A DNA stretch of 64,000 nt, from contig NZ_JAOVZR010000001.1 of assembly GCF_026619415.1 (NCBI RefSeq), positions 1,612,001 through 1,676,000 on the forward strand. The letters run 5' to 3'. A program made the translations under genes and the position numbers. Origin of the DNA: Hoeflea algicola. Lineage in GTDB: Bacteria > Pseudomonadota > Alphaproteobacteria > Rhizobiales > Rhizobiaceae. Under the pieces are notes generated by a model. That model was given only the letters and a program-made list of their open reading frames with translations. It did no database searches and had not been told where the DNA came from. Of this stretch, positions 55,844 through 64,000 are shown in pieces (within the stretch, counting starts at the first letter, position 1; each line of letters starts with the position of its first letter).

Positions 55844-56110
55844 TCAGTGCATAGTCATCCATTCGCGGGCGGCGCGCAGTGCCGCGGCCAGCTCAGACTT
55901 GCTCATGCTTTCAGACAATTCGGCGCGCAACGTAGCGGCTCGGTCGGAACCCTTGATGGCGGCAATGTTGAGCCACTTGTGGGCGGCAATGTAATCGACC
56001 GCGCATTCGCGCCCCGTCGCATACATCAGACCCATTTCGCAAAACACATCTGCCTTGGCTTCGCCGCCGATGCTGGCCTGATCTTGATCTCGAATTTCAT
56101 AAAGTGCCAT
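55844..56110 (-). CDS. Small Sel1-repeat-like protein
   Basis: 88 residues, preceded by AGGGA. One Sel1-like unit is visible: A-D-V-F-C-E-M-G-L-M-Y-A-T-G-R-E-C-A-V-D-Y then A-A-H-K-W-L-N-I-A-A-I-K-G. The C-terminal helix (A-L-R-A-A-R-E-W) is typical of a small, widely conserved alphaproteobacterial protein of unknown function. Protein-protein interaction is the usual role of Sel1 units. Confidence 0.75.
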   Translation of the reverse strand: MALYEIRDQDQASIGGEAKADVFCEMGLMYATGRECAVDYIAAHKWLNIAAIKGSDRAATLRAELSESMSKSELAAALRAAREWMTMH

Positions 56111-56581
56111 TGGTTCTGTCCCTGTAAAGTTTTGATTTCGTTGTCCCTGTCAGCTCCTGAGAAGCCGTCTTCAATTTGCTTGCGTCCGGTTAGGCCCGGC
56201 GCTGTCTTGTTGGATTGAAGTGTGCCGTGATCGGCTAAAAGGCGCGTTAAATTGCATGCTTAACTGGAGACGAACAAAGTTCAAACGCTTGGTAAATTTG
56301 CGATTTTGTTAAACATCCAAACCCTTGGATTCCGGTCAAAGCCGACAAATCGGTCTCTCAAACGCCACCGGAAAAAGAAACGAACGGCTAACCAAACATC
56401 CATTGCAATTTCTGAAAATCCGATCGATCTCCGCAAGATCGGGTTATTCATTGATCGTTAATCGCCCCCGAAACACACCGGGGCAGTGCCATCCTGTCGT
56501 CGAAATCCCAGTTTACCTTTACGTAAATGCAAGCTAAGTAAGAAATCGCCCGAACCGGGCGTGAATTCTGGGAGGAAAGAC
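56111..56581. other. 471-bp intergenic region, no gene seen
   Basis: It lies between divergent genes (Sel1-like and DUF2147). It is AT-richer than its surroundings and should contain both promoters. No convincing coding sequence or recognised operator was found. Confidence 0.5.
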
Positions 56582-56923
56582 ATGATTCGCAAACTGATTA
56601 CCGCTGGCGCACTTGTCGCCGCCATGACAGCCCCGGCCTTGGCAGACCCGATCGAAGGCGCTTGGAAAACACAAGCCGGCGACAACGCCATGATCAGCAG
56701 CTGCGGAAGCTCGTTCTGCATCAAGCTTACTTCGGGCGATTATTCCGGAAAGTCGATCGGCAAGATGAAGGCCGACGGCAGTGGCAAGTATTCAGGATCC
56801 ATCACCAAGCCATCCACTGGCAAAACCTACTCAGGCAGCGGCAAATTGTCAGGCAACAAGCTGAAGATGACCGGCTGCGTTCTCAAGATTCTGTGCGAAA
56901 GCCAGACTTGGAACAAGCTCTGA
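56582..56923 (+). CDS. DUF2147 secreted protein
   Basis: 113 residues with a strong GGGAGGAAAGAC site. The signal peptide ends A-L-A-D-P. The mature part begins I-E-G-A-W-K-T-Q-A-G-D-N-A and continues C-G-S-S-F-C-I-K-L, then a Gly/Ser/Lys-rich lipocalin-like segment (G-K-T-Y-S-G-S-G-K-L-S-G-N-K-L) and G-C-V-L-K-I-L-C, the DUF2147 pattern with four Cys. Periplasmic or secreted; the function is unknown. A strong terminator follows. Confidence 0.88.
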   Translation: MIRKLITAGALVAAMTAPALADPIEGAWKTQAGDNAMISSCGSSFCIKLTSGDYSGKSIGKMKADGSGKYSGSITKPSTGKTYSGSGKLSGNKLKMTGCVLKILCESQTWNKL

Positions 56924-56945
56924 CACCCCGATAGCGGCCCTGTCC

Positions 56946-56970
56946 GCCAGATCGCGCGTGCGCGTCTGGC
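56946..56970. repeat. GC-rich hairpin downstream of DUF2147 gene
   Basis: GCCAGA and TCTGGC arms with CGCGC/GCGCG inside. It lies just before the stronger terminator and has no T tract. Confidence 0.5.
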
Positions 56971-56986
56971 AGTGTGGTTACACCGG

Positions 56987-57012
56987 AACGGGGGCTCTTG
57001 GCCCCCGTTTTC
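56987..57012 (+). terminator. Rho-independent terminator after DUF2147 gene
   Basis: AACGGGGGC pairs with GCCCCCGTT around a 5-base loop, then TTTT. It also happens to fit GGAAC-N17-GTT, which is discounted. Confidence 0.88.
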
Positions 57013-57053
57013 GCATCCAAATTTACTGCCCGGCGGAAACCGCGGTCAGCCGT

Positions 57054-57755
57054 TCACCGGGCCTTTTGCCCGAACAGCACCTTCTGCGCATCCTTGTCAT
57101 CGCCCAGAGTCTTGCGGTATTCGATGCCGATCTCGCATCCCCTTGCCACCGCCGGCCGGGCCAGCAAGGTCTCGAACCAGCGCTTGAGATCGGGAAAATC
57201 AGCCAGATCCTGTCCTTGATTCTTGTGCGGCTTGACCCAACCGAAACAGGCCATGTCGGCAATCGAGTAATCACCCGCCAGAAACGCACGGCCGGCCAGC
57301 CGCCGGTTCATCACCCCGTAAAGCCGGTTGACCTCGTTGGTGTAGCGGTCAATCGCGTAAGGCACCTGCTCGGGCGCATATTGGCGAAAATGATGCGCCT
57401 GCCCTGCCATCGGACCGAGCCCGCCCATCTGCCAGAACAGCCATTGATCAACCTCGACCCGTGCGCGCTCGTCGGTCGGGTAGAATTGAGCGAATTTACG
57501 GCCAAGGTATTGCAGGATAGCGCCCGATTCAAACACCGAGATCGGCTCGCCGCCAGGACCTTCAGGATCGATAATAGCCGGCATCCGGTTGTTGGGTGAA
57601 ATCGCTAGAAATGAGGGCTCGAACTGTTCACCCTGGCCGATATTGACGTAGTTGACCCGGTAGGGAACGCCCAATTCCTCAAGCAGAATCGTGACTTTCC
57701 AACCATTCGGCGTCGGCCAGTAGTAAAGTTCGATTGCCTTGTCCTGCACGCTCAT
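57054..57755 (-). CDS. Glutathione S-transferase family protein, YfcG/Ure2p-like
   Basis: 233 residues from the ATG at 57755, preceded by GGAAGG. The thioredoxin-like N-domain has I-E-L-Y-Y-W-P-T-P-N-G-W-K-V-T-I and cis-Pro N-N-R-M-P-A-I with V-F-E-S-G-A-I-L-Q-Y-L. The helical C-domain has S-I-A-D-M-A-C-F-G-W. The T-P-N-G-W-K start is typical of the Nu-class YfcG proteins, which act as glutathione-dependent disulfide reductases rather than conjugating enzymes. Confidence 0.9.
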   Translation of the reverse strand: MSVQDKAIELYYWPTPNGWKVTILLEELGVPYRVNYVNIGQGEQFEPSFLAISPNNRMPAIIDPEGPGGEPISVFESGAILQYLGRKFAQFYPTDERARVEVDQWLFWQMGGLGPMAGQAHHFRQYAPEQVPYAIDRYTNEVNRLYGVMNRRLAGRAFLAGDYSIADMACFGWVKPHKNQGQDLADFPDLKRWFETLLARPAVARGCEIGIEYRKTLGDDKDAQKVLFGQKAR

Positions 57756-57931
57756 CAGCCATCCCTTCCATGCTCCTTGCAAGATGTGGAACGCTTCGCC
57801 GCTCTTGGCAAGCGCTGCCCCCATCCGACCGGGCACACGTTAACGTGTTTGAACGGCAGATGAACGGACACCTCAGGCGCCGTTCAGCCACGTCATGCGA
57901 TTGTCTCCTCAACATCAGGGGATCGACACAC

Positions 57932-58093
57932 ATGACCACTCTAGCCCGCCGCTTCATCATCGTCTGCCTGATCTTCGTGATCTTCGCACTTCTGATGGCC
58001 GCTGCTGTCGCCAATTCCGAACGCACCACCTCGGGTTGGCACAACGGCGCAATTGAAGCCTGCACTTTTCGCTTTGGCGCGCGCTGCAACTAA
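57932..58093 (+). CDS. Small single-pass membrane peptide
   Basis: 53 residues. A basic start (M-T-T-L-A-R-R), one membrane helix (F-I-I-V-C-L-I-F-V-I-F-A-L-L-M-A-A-A-V) and a short tail with two Cys. An AGGGGA site lies about 10 bases upstream. It is not matched to a family I know. Another small membrane peptide follows 30 bases later, suggesting a pair. Confidence 0.5.
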   Translation: MTTLARRFIIVCLIFVIFALLMAAAVANSERTTSGWHNGAIEACTFRFGARCN

Positions 58094-58123
58094 CCCCGCT
58101 GAATTCCCCAAGAGGATTATGCC

Positions 58124-58297
58124 TTGTCCAACCGAACATATAATTCCCTGTCCATCCTGTTGCGGATTGTTGCTCTCACCGCGTTCTTCGTTGGTCCAGT
58201 CGGCGCCTATGCCTACGCCAACGCCGGCGACAAGGGACCCGGCATGACCGGCGCGGGCTTCGTGCTCTACATGTCATTGCAGCGTAACAGCCTTTGA
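58124..58297 (+). CDS. Small membrane peptide with TTG start
   Basis: 57 residues starting at TTG 58124, with AAGAGGA 8 bases before. The sequence starts S-N-R-T-Y-N-S-L, has one hydrophobic helix (I-L-L-R-I-V-A-L-T-A-F-F-V-G-P-V-G) and a Gly/Ala-rich second half. The ribosome site and hydrophobic pattern support coding. The start codon and short length make this tentative. Confidence 0.4.
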   Translation: MSNRTYNSLSILLRIVALTAFFVGPVGAYAYANAGDKGPGMTGAGFVLYMSLQRNSL

Positions 58298-58455
58298 CCC
58301 AAGGCGCGCGGTGACGTGTTGAGCGGCGGCCGAGTGTCATCACCAGCCTTGGGAAAGCAGCACAACCTCCGCACCCGAATAGACGCTTGCAGCCTGAAGG
58401 TCCTTACGGCGCCGATAGTCTTTTCCTTGTCAATATTTCTCGTATATAACGATGT

Positions 58456-59955
58456 ATGGTACAACGAATCTCTTCACAGACAGCCACCGGCTTCATCTCG
58501 CCCGACCCGATCGAACCGCAGGAATTTTCCAATGCGGTCGATGCTGTGGCAGCGATTGAGGCCATTTATCACCGCAACACCGAATTTTTATGCGGGGCGT
58601 TTCACAGCCTTGCAACAGACAAGCCGAAGGGCCGCTACCGGGCCTTCTACCCTCAGATCAGCTTTGAAACGACATCGTTCGGCATGGTCGATTCCCGCCT
58701 GTCCTACGGACATGTGGTGTCGCCGGGTCGCTATGCCGCAACCATCACTCGGCCATCGTTGTTTCGCAGCTACCTGACGACGCAGTTTGAATTGCTCTTG
58801 CGCAATCACGGCACCCCGCTGACGGTATCGGAATCCGACACGCCAATTCCGCTGCATTTCGCCTTCGGCGAAGGCGCCTATGTCGAGGCCGCCGTTGCCG
58901 ACAAGCTCGACATGCCGCTGCGCGACCTGTTCGACACGCCGGATCTCGCCACCACCGACGATGAAATCGTCAATGGCCTGTATGAACCCGGTCCCGGCGA
59001 AGCACTGCCGTTGGCGCCGTTCAAGGCGCAACGCATCGACTATTCCTTGGCCCGGCTGTCGCACTACACCGCCACCGCGCCCGATCATTTCCAGAATTTC
59101 GTGCTGTTTACCAATTACCAGTTCTACATCGACGAATTCTGCGATCACGCTCGCTCGTTGATGGCCGAAGGCGATCATGATTACGAGTTCTTCGTTGAAC
59201 CGGGCAACCTGATCACGCCGGTCGGCCATCGCAGCCCGACCGAAGGCATCGCCCCGGCGCGGCTGCCGCAGATGCCCGCCTACCATCTCAAGCGCAAGAA
59301 TCATGGCGGCATCACCATGGTCAATATCGGCGTCGGCCCATCCAACGCCAAGACCATCACCGACCACATCGCCGTGCTCAGACCGCATGCCTGGCTGATG
59401 CTGGGCCATTGCGCCGGGCTTCGCAACAGCCAGAAGCTGGGCGATTATGTGTTGGCCCACGCCTATGTGCGCGAGGACCATGTGCTCGACGATGATCTAC
59501 CTGCATGGGTGCCGATCCCGGCGCTGGCTGAAGTGCAGGTTGCCGTTCAGGAAGCTGTCGCCGACATCACCGGTCTCGAGGGCTATGATCTCAAGCGTAT
59601 CATGCGCACCGGCACGGTCGCCACCATCGACAACCGCAACTGGGAACTCAGGGACCAGCGCGGCCCGGTGCAGAGGCTGTCGCAATCGCGCGCCATTGCG
59701 CTCGACATGGAATCGGCCACCATCGCCGCCAACGGTTTCCGCTTCCGCGTGCCCTACGGCACACTGCTCTGCGTCTCCGACAAGCCGTTGCATGGCGAAC
59801 TCAAACTGCCCGGCATGGCCTCGGCCTTCTACAAGAACCAGGTCAACCAGCATTTGCAGATCGGCTTGCTGGCCATGCAGAAGCTCGCCGCCATGCCGCC
59901 TGAACGGCTGCATTCACGCAAGCTCAGAAGCTTCTTCGAGACCGCTTTTCAGTAA
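58456..59955 (+). CDS. amn: AMP nucleosidase
   Basis: 499 residues, normal for Amn. The N-terminal regulatory domain (about 1-190, R-Y-R-A-F-Y-P-Q-I; Y-G-H-V-V-S-P-G) precedes a nucleoside phosphorylase-like catalytic domain (about 270-480) with H-G-G-I-T-M-V-N-I-G-V-G-P-S-N-A-K, M-L-G-H-C-A-G-L-R and A-L-D-M-E-S-A-T-I-A-A-N-G. It hydrolyses AMP to adenine and ribose 5-phosphate. The ribosome site is weak. A strong terminator follows. Confidence 0.95.
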   Translation: MVQRISSQTATGFISPDPIEPQEFSNAVDAVAAIEAIYHRNTEFLCGAFHSLATDKPKGRYRAFYPQISFETTSFGMVDSRLSYGHVVSPGRYAATITRPSLFRSYLTTQFELLLRNHGTPLTVSESDTPIPLHFAFGEGAYVEAAVADKLDMPLRDLFDTPDLATTDDEIVNGLYEPGPGEALPLAPFKAQRIDYSLARLSHYTATAPDHFQNFVLFTNYQFYIDEFCDHARSLMAEGDHDYEFFVEPGNLITPVGHRSPTEGIAPARLPQMPAYHLKRKNHGGITMVNIGVGPSNAKTITDHIAVLRPHAWLMLGHCAGLRNSQKLGDYVLAHAYVREDHVLDDDLPAWVPIPALAEVQVAVQEAVADITGLEGYDLKRIMRTGTVATIDNRNWELRDQRGPVQRLSQSRAIALDMESATIAANGFRFRVPYGTLLCVSDKPLHGELKLPGMASAFYKNQVNQHLQIGLLAMQKLAAMPPERLHSRKLRSFFETAFQ

Positions 59956-59968
59956 CCACAACGAAAAG

Positions 59969-60000
59969 ACGCGCCGGAAGGCCCGGCGCGTTATATTTTT
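59969..60000 (+). terminator. Rho-independent terminator after amn
   Basis: A 9-bp GC-rich stem (59969-59977 with 59983-59991), a 5-base loop, then TATATTTTT. Confidence 0.9.
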
Positions 60001-60051
60001 CATTCCATATACAACAAGATGGACCTGGCCGGAATCTCTTCCGGCCCACCC

Positions 60052-61716
60052 TCACATATTGGTATAGACCGGCCCCTCGCCGCCCTGGGGCGGGACCCAG
60101 TTGATGTTCTGGTTCGGATCCTTGATGTCGCAGGTCTTGCAGTGCACGCAGTTCTGCGCGTTGATCACGAAGGTCGGCACACCGTCGGTTTCCACCCATT
60201 CATAGACACCGGCCGGGCAGTAGCGCTGCGACGGGCCCGCGTAGACTCCGAGTTCGGAAGATTTCTGCAGCGCCAGATCGGCAACCTGCAAATGCACCGG
60301 CTGGTCTTCTTCGTGATTGGTATTGGACAGATACACCGATGACAGGCGGTCGAAGGTCAGCACCCCGTCGGGCTTCGGATAATCAATCTTCTTGTGCTTG
60401 TCAGCCGGCTCCAGCGCCGCGAAATCGGCCTTGCCGTGCTTCATGGTTCCAAATGGCGAAAATCCGAACAGGGTATTCAGCCACATATCGAGCCCACCCA
60501 GCGCCACCCCGCCGATGGTGCCAAGTCGCGACCACATCGGCTTGACGTTGCGCACCTTTTTGAGATCAGCGCCAATCTCGGAACTGCGCCAGGCGTCGTC
60601 ATAGCCTTGCAGCACATCCTGAGCCCGGCCGCCGGCAATTGCCTCCGCCGCATGTTCGGCGGCCATCATGCCCGACAGAACCGCATTGTGTGATCCCTTG
60701 ATGCGCGCAACGTTGACGAAGCCGGCCGAACAGCCGATCAGCGCGCCGCCCGGGAAAGCCAGTTTCGGCACCGACTGCCAGCCGCCTTCGGAAATGGCAC
60801 GCGCGCCATAGCCGAGCCGCTTGCCGCCCTCGAATACCGGCGCAATCGCGGGATGGGTCTTGAAGCGCTGGAATTCCTCGAATGGTGACAGCCACGGGTT
60901 CTTGTAATTGAGGTGAAGCACGAAACCGACCGCCACCTGATTGTCCTCAAGGTGGTAGAGGAACGAACCGCCGCCGGTCTTCATATCGAGCGGCCAGCCG
61001 AAGGAATGCTGGACCAGGCCGGGCTTGTGATGCTCCGGCTTGACCTCCCAGAGTTCCTTCAGGCCGATACCGTATTTCTGTGGCTCCCGGCCCTCGTCTA
61101 GCTTGAAGCGTGAAATCAGCTGCTTGGCCAGCGAGCCGCGAACCCCCTCGCCGATCAGCACATACTTGCCCAGAAGAGCCATGCCACGGGCATAATTGGG
61201 GCCAGGCTCACCATTGCGTTCGACGCCCATATCGCCGGTGGCAACGCCGATCACGGCGCCCTGCTCATCGGTGAGGATTTCGCTGGCGGCAAAGCCAGGA
61301 TAGATTTCCACGCCGAGCGCCTCGGCGCGGGCACCGAGCCAACGGCAGACATTGCCCAGTGAAACAATGAAATTTCCATGATTGTTCATCAACGGCGGCA
61401 TCAGGAAATTCGGCAGTCGCACCGATCCCGCCGGTCCAAGCACCAGAAAATGGTCGGCACTGACCGGCGTCTTGAAAGGATGATCCGGATCGTCGCGCCA
61501 ATCCGGGATCAGCTTGTCGATCCCCACCGGATCGACAACGGCGCCAGAAAGAATATGCGCGCCGACTTCTCCGCCCTTCTCCAGAACCACAACGGTAAGA
61601 TCCGGATTGACTTGCTTAAGGCGGATTGCTGCCGACAGACCCGCGGGTCCGGCACCGACGATCACCACGTCAAATTCCATGCTCTCGCGTTCCGCAAGCT
61701 CGGTTACATCATTCAT
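60052..61716 (-). CDS. Electron transfer flavoprotein-ubiquinone oxidoreductase
   Basis: 554 residues. FAD-binding V-V-I-V-G-A-G-P-A-G-L-S-A-A-I-R at the N-terminus, the central membrane-binding and ubiquinone region (H-S-F-G-W-P-L), and a C-terminal 4Fe-4S domain with Cys in Y-C-P-A-G-V-Y-E-W and C-V-H-C-K-T-C-D-I-K-D-P. It passes electrons from ETF, reduced by acyl-CoA and amino-acid dehydrogenases, to the quinone pool. Single gene, with etfAB elsewhere. A LiuR-like box lies upstream at 61933. Confidence 0.97.
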   Translation of the reverse strand: MNDVTELAERESMEFDVVIVGAGPAGLSAAIRLKQVNPDLTVVVLEKGGEVGAHILSGAVVDPVGIDKLIPDWRDDPDHPFKTPVSADHFLVLGPAGSVRLPNFLMPPLMNNHGNFIVSLGNVCRWLGARAEALGVEIYPGFAASEILTDEQGAVIGVATGDMGVERNGEPGPNYARGMALLGKYVLIGEGVRGSLAKQLISRFKLDEGREPQKYGIGLKELWEVKPEHHKPGLVQHSFGWPLDMKTGGGSFLYHLEDNQVAVGFVLHLNYKNPWLSPFEEFQRFKTHPAIAPVFEGGKRLGYGARAISEGGWQSVPKLAFPGGALIGCSAGFVNVARIKGSHNAVLSGMMAAEHAAEAIAGGRAQDVLQGYDDAWRSSEIGADLKKVRNVKPMWSRLGTIGGVALGGLDMWLNTLFGFSPFGTMKHGKADFAALEPADKHKKIDYPKPDGVLTFDRLSSVYLSNTNHEEDQPVHLQVADLALQKSSELGVYAGPSQRYCPAGVYEWVETDGVPTFVINAQNCVHCKTCDIKDPNQNINWVPPQGGEGPVYTNM

Positions 61717-62173
61717 CGAACGTCCTCACCTCTTGATCCGGGCACCGCCGCATGATCGCGTCACGCACCGGACCCTCCAAAACCCTGACTTCGGCTTGAC
61801 AGAACGCACCCAAACCGGCTGCCCCGCCAAACCTGTTCGAAGACCTCGCGGTCCGTTGCTCCTGTCATGACAAATGGTACCGGTGAAGTCGAGCCGGGAA
61901 ACGACAGGATATCGTTCATCGACTATCAATTATTGACGTACACGTAAACGTAAACCAGCAACAGAGTCCACGCCGCCGCTGCGATCCGCTGTATTTCCGC
62001 ATGCGCCACCATTCCGGTCACCCTGGATCGAGGATTGCACTTCACCTGTCGCAGGAAATGAGGACGCGGGGACAATGGGTCAACAAGACTGCGGATCGAT
62101 ATGCCCGACTGTCAAACATCAGCCCTACCGGTCAGGGCGGCCCGACGGGACCGGATCGACGAATCAATGGGAC
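61717..62173. other. 457-bp intergenic region with LiuR-like box, no gene seen
   Basis: It contains the control region of the ETF-quinone oxidoreductase. The only clear element is the box at 61933-61954. Short open frames here have no ribosome site or recognisable content. Confidence 0.5.
61933..61954. promoter_or_regulatory. LiuR-like operator box
   Basis: TTGACGTACACGTAAA (61933-61948) is a near-palindrome, overlapped by ACGTAAACGTAAA. It resembles the TTGACGTTTACGTAAA-type motif of MerR-family LiuR, which controls branched-chain amino acid and acyl-CoA catabolism and often ETF genes. It is about 217 bases upstream of the etf-QO start. Confidence 0.45.
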
Positions 62174-62872
62174 TCAGGCGACGGGGGCAAACATCGGCTG
62201 CATCGTCAGCACGATCACTGCGCCAACGATGGTCTTGTTGGGGCCGATAAACGGTGTCATCCGGCAACGCACTTCATACCTGCGCCCGGCCGAATCGGTC
62301 GCTTCGTAATTGTAATGAACCCTGGCGCCGGCAAAACACTGATCAAGCCGCGGCTTGGCCCGGGAATGATACAATTCCGGCGTCATCATATCGACAAGAG
62401 GTTTACCGATGAAATCCGAGCATCGCTTGAGATGAAAATCGGCATTTTGCTGATTGGTGTAAAGATAGCGGTAATCGAGCCCCACTACAGCGACGCGTTC
62501 GGGCACGGAATCGAGCAGCATCTCATGCAAGGAAGCGTCGTATCCTTCAGACAGCGCCGGCTGCCCGGCTTCCGTTTCCGCCACGTCCTGGCTGACACCC
62601 GAAGGGAGATAGCGCTCAAACAGCGCTTTCATCATACCGGTATAGCGGCGCACGCCCTCGTCGTCCTCACAATTGCGCACCGCAAGACGGGCAAAGAAAT
62701 CCAGTTGCAGCGTCATTTCCTCGCGGTTGCGCGCATGCTGTCTGAAAATGGAGTGCACCAAAGGTTGAATCTCGGCGTCAATTTGATTGACGGCGGCCTC
62801 GTTTCCCCGACGGACCGCGCCCAGCAAATCATCGCAAGCTCTTTCAAAATCATCGATCAGTTTCGAAAGCAT
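62174..62872 (-). CDS. Stand-alone PAS-domain protein
   Basis: 232 residues from the ATG at 62872, preceded by GGGGGATGT. The N-terminal half is helical (L-I-D-D-F-E-R-A-C-D-D-L). A PAS domain covers about 125-230 (V-P-E-R-V-A-V-V-G-L-D-Y-R-Y-L-Y-T-N-Q; H-L-K-R-C-S-D-F-I-G-K). No kinase, GGDEF or HTH follows, so it lacks a visible output domain. It may modulate a partner, perhaps the neighbouring Fnr-type regulator, which is inference. Confidence 0.75.
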   Translation of the reverse strand: MLSKLIDDFERACDDLLGAVRRGNEAAVNQIDAEIQPLVHSIFRQHARNREEMTLQLDFFARLAVRNCEDDEGVRRYTGMMKALFERYLPSGVSQDVAETEAGQPALSEGYDASLHEMLLDSVPERVAVVGLDYRYLYTNQQNADFHLKRCSDFIGKPLVDMMTPELYHSRAKPRLDQCFAGARVHYNYEATDSAGRRYEVRCRMTPFIGPNKTIVGAVIVLTMQPMFAPVA

Positions 62873-63294
62873 ACATCCCCCATTTTTCTTTATTGCGCCC
62901 CCTTTACAATGCACCTTGTTGTTTGTCGATTGGTTACTGGTTGACAATATCACAAACAATAGCGCTGGCAGCGAAGATACAATCAGGAATTCTTGACAGA
63001 GGCAAACAGGCGAGGCCTCTGCCTCGCGTCAACGGCCAATCGGATGAACGAGTTTAGTAATTGTATTTATTAGATTTCTTCGAATAATACGCCTTCACAA
63101 TTCTCCCCTGACGCCCCAGCGCAACGGTAGAATATCAGATCAACAAATCAAAAAGTTGCCTTGCTGTTCGCTAAACCGCTCTAGCGAAGGACACATTATC
63201 GGACGACTTCACGAAAATGTTACCGCCTTGGTCACCCGGAATATCGTTCGATAACCACACTCACTCTATGGGCCGAACGAGGCTTAAGCCCGAC
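62873..63294. other. 422-bp intergenic region, no gene seen
   Basis: It lies between the FnrN/FixK-type gene and the PAS gene, both on the minus strand. It contains an inverted repeat (GCGAGGC, loop CTCT, GCCTCGC at 63010-63027) of unclear role. I saw no TTGAT-N4-ATCAA Fnr box on reading. Confidence 0.5.
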
Positions 63295-64000
63295 TTACAG
63301 CGCGGCGCGTTCGGCCAGCGCGGAAAGGTCCGGTACCTCGACGTGGCGATTGTTGGAGATGTGGACAACATTATCCTTGCGCAGCCGGGTTAATTGCCGG
63401 CTGACAGTCTCGATCGTCAGACCAAGAAAATCGGCGATGTCGGAACGCGTCAGCGGCAATTGGAAACGTGCCGAATCCGGATCCGCTTCCGGATTGGAAT
63501 GGGTGGCGATCAGATACATGAAACTGGCCACCTTCTCCGAAGCGGTCTTGCGACCCAGCGTCAGCATCCAGTCCCGCGCCTCATCCAGTTCCTTCAGCGT
63601 TTGCTCCAGCAATTTGTGCTCTAGTTCCGGCGTTTCCTTGATCATTCGCTCCAGAACAGCCTTGGGAAAGCTGCACACATTGACGTCGGTGGCTGCATCC
63701 GCGGTTATACCGCTATCCATGCGAAATGGACGACCGAGAAAATCAGGAGCAAATTGCAGGCCGACGATCTGTTGTCGGCCGTCGGCCATCATCTTGGTCA
63801 GCTTGACAACGCCGGAGATGATATTGGCATAGCTGTTAGTTTCCTGGTTCTCGCCAATCAGTTCCGCACCGGAGCCGATAAGTTTGCGGGTCGATATCTT
63901 GTTGAGGCTTACAAGCTGGCTCGCCGACAAGGCACCGCACACGCCCCTATGGCGCGCTTCACAGGCGCGACACAAACCCGGAATATCGGAACTGCGGGTG
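63295..64000 (-). CDS. FnrN/FixK-type oxygen-responsive Crp/Fnr regulator, N-terminus outside window
   Basis: The frame stays open to the right edge, so the N-terminus is missing. Near the visible start is C-R-A-C-E-A-R-H-R-G-V-C-G-A-L, a C-x2-C-x7-C cluster that binds the 4Fe-4S centre in Fnr-like proteins. The beta-roll domain includes G-V-V-K-L-T-K-M and F-L-G-R-P-F. The HTH shows L-T-R-S-D-I-A-D-F-L-G-L-T-I-E-T-V-S-R-Q-L-T-R-L, a standard Fnr recognition helix. It is expected to control genes for low-oxygen respiration. Confidence 0.92.
   Translation of the reverse strand, partial: TRSSDIPGLCRACEARHRGVCGALSASQLVSLNKISTRKLIGSGAELIGENQETNSYANIISGVVKLTKMMADGRQQIVGLQFAPDFLGRPFRMDSGITADAATDVNVCSFPKAVLERMIKETPELEHKLLEQTLKELDEARDWMLTLGRKTASEKVASFMYLIATHSNPEADPDSARFQLPLTRSDIADFLGLTIETVSRQLTRLRKDNVVHISNNRHVEVPDLSALAERAAL

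Noticed and set aside
56985..57009. A GGAAC-N17-GTT match resembling an EcfG promoter
   Set aside because: The match is the stem of a clear rho-independent terminator after the DUF2147 gene, followed by TTTT, and the next gene is on the opposite strand.
61726..61929. Small minus-strand open frame upstream of ETF-quinone oxidoreductase
   Set aside because: It occupies the control region next to the LiuR-like box, has no ribosome site and no homologous features.
63010..63027. Inverted repeat as a terminator of the FnrN/FixK-type gene
   Set aside because: It is more than 260 bases beyond the stop and has no T tract on the minus strand.

Overview
The window looks like a chromosomal segment from an alphaproteobacterium of the order Rhizobiales (Hyphomicrobiales), plausibly a marine relative of Hoeflea or another Rhizobiaceae/Phyllobacteriaceae member. 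The lineage call rests on two Omp2b-type porins, a complete PhyR-NepR-EcfG general stress response locus, a pcaQ-divergent protocatechuate operon, an FnrN/FixK-type regulator, and high GC with alphaproteobacterial gene styles. The genus is inference only.

Layout. 1-4.7 kb: an edge-truncated envelope protein with three internal repeats, then two closely related porins pointing away from each other. 4.8-8.8 kb: an accessory patch with a tyrosine recombinase, tRNA-Ser(GCT), a short lipoprotein, a zinc-ribbon protein of a mobile-element-associated family and a complete IS3-family element. 9.0-14.4 kb: a NarL/LuxR-type two-component pair whose kinase carries a PDZ-like sensor region, divergent from an autotransporter with HAF repeats and eleven 30-bp tandem repeats. 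14.7-19.0 kb: an Old Yellow Enzyme with a divergent but frameshifted LysR regulator, then a GntR regulator divergent from a DapA-family aldolase/lyase.

19.1-33.1 kb: the general stress response core (ecfG, nepR, phyR) followed by a long run of stress-type genes: DUF1328, two HWE/HisKA_2 kinases, DUF2254, a diacylglycerol-kinase-like protein, a flavin-binding stress protein, DUF2177, CsbD, a Crp/Fnr regulator, an AI-2E-type permease, a PRC-barrel protein, DUF883, a holin-like protein and Dps. Seven exact GGAAC-N17-GTT sites and three GGAAC-N17-ATT variants lie in front of these genes. The region therefore reads as a clustered EcfG regulon with sensor candidates, switch and output genes together.

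33.1-41 kb: a BON-MscS mechanosensitive channel, an RND efflux pump with its adaptor, a GlpR-type repressor and PcaQ. 41.1-48.0 kb: a tightly packed pcaC-H-G-I-J-F-B-pobA operon turning 4-hydroxybenzoate into succinyl-CoA and acetyl-CoA. pcaB carries a one-base frameshift and pcaD is absent. 48-57.8 kb: L,D-transpeptidase, VOC protein, glpK and glpD, an AEC transporter, a HisC-like aminotransferase, a Sel1-like protein, a DUF2147 protein and a GST. 57.9-64 kb: two small membrane peptides, AMP nucleosidase, ETF-ubiquinone oxidoreductase with a LiuR-like box upstream, a stand-alone PAS protein and an FnrN/FixK-type regulator that runs off the right edge.
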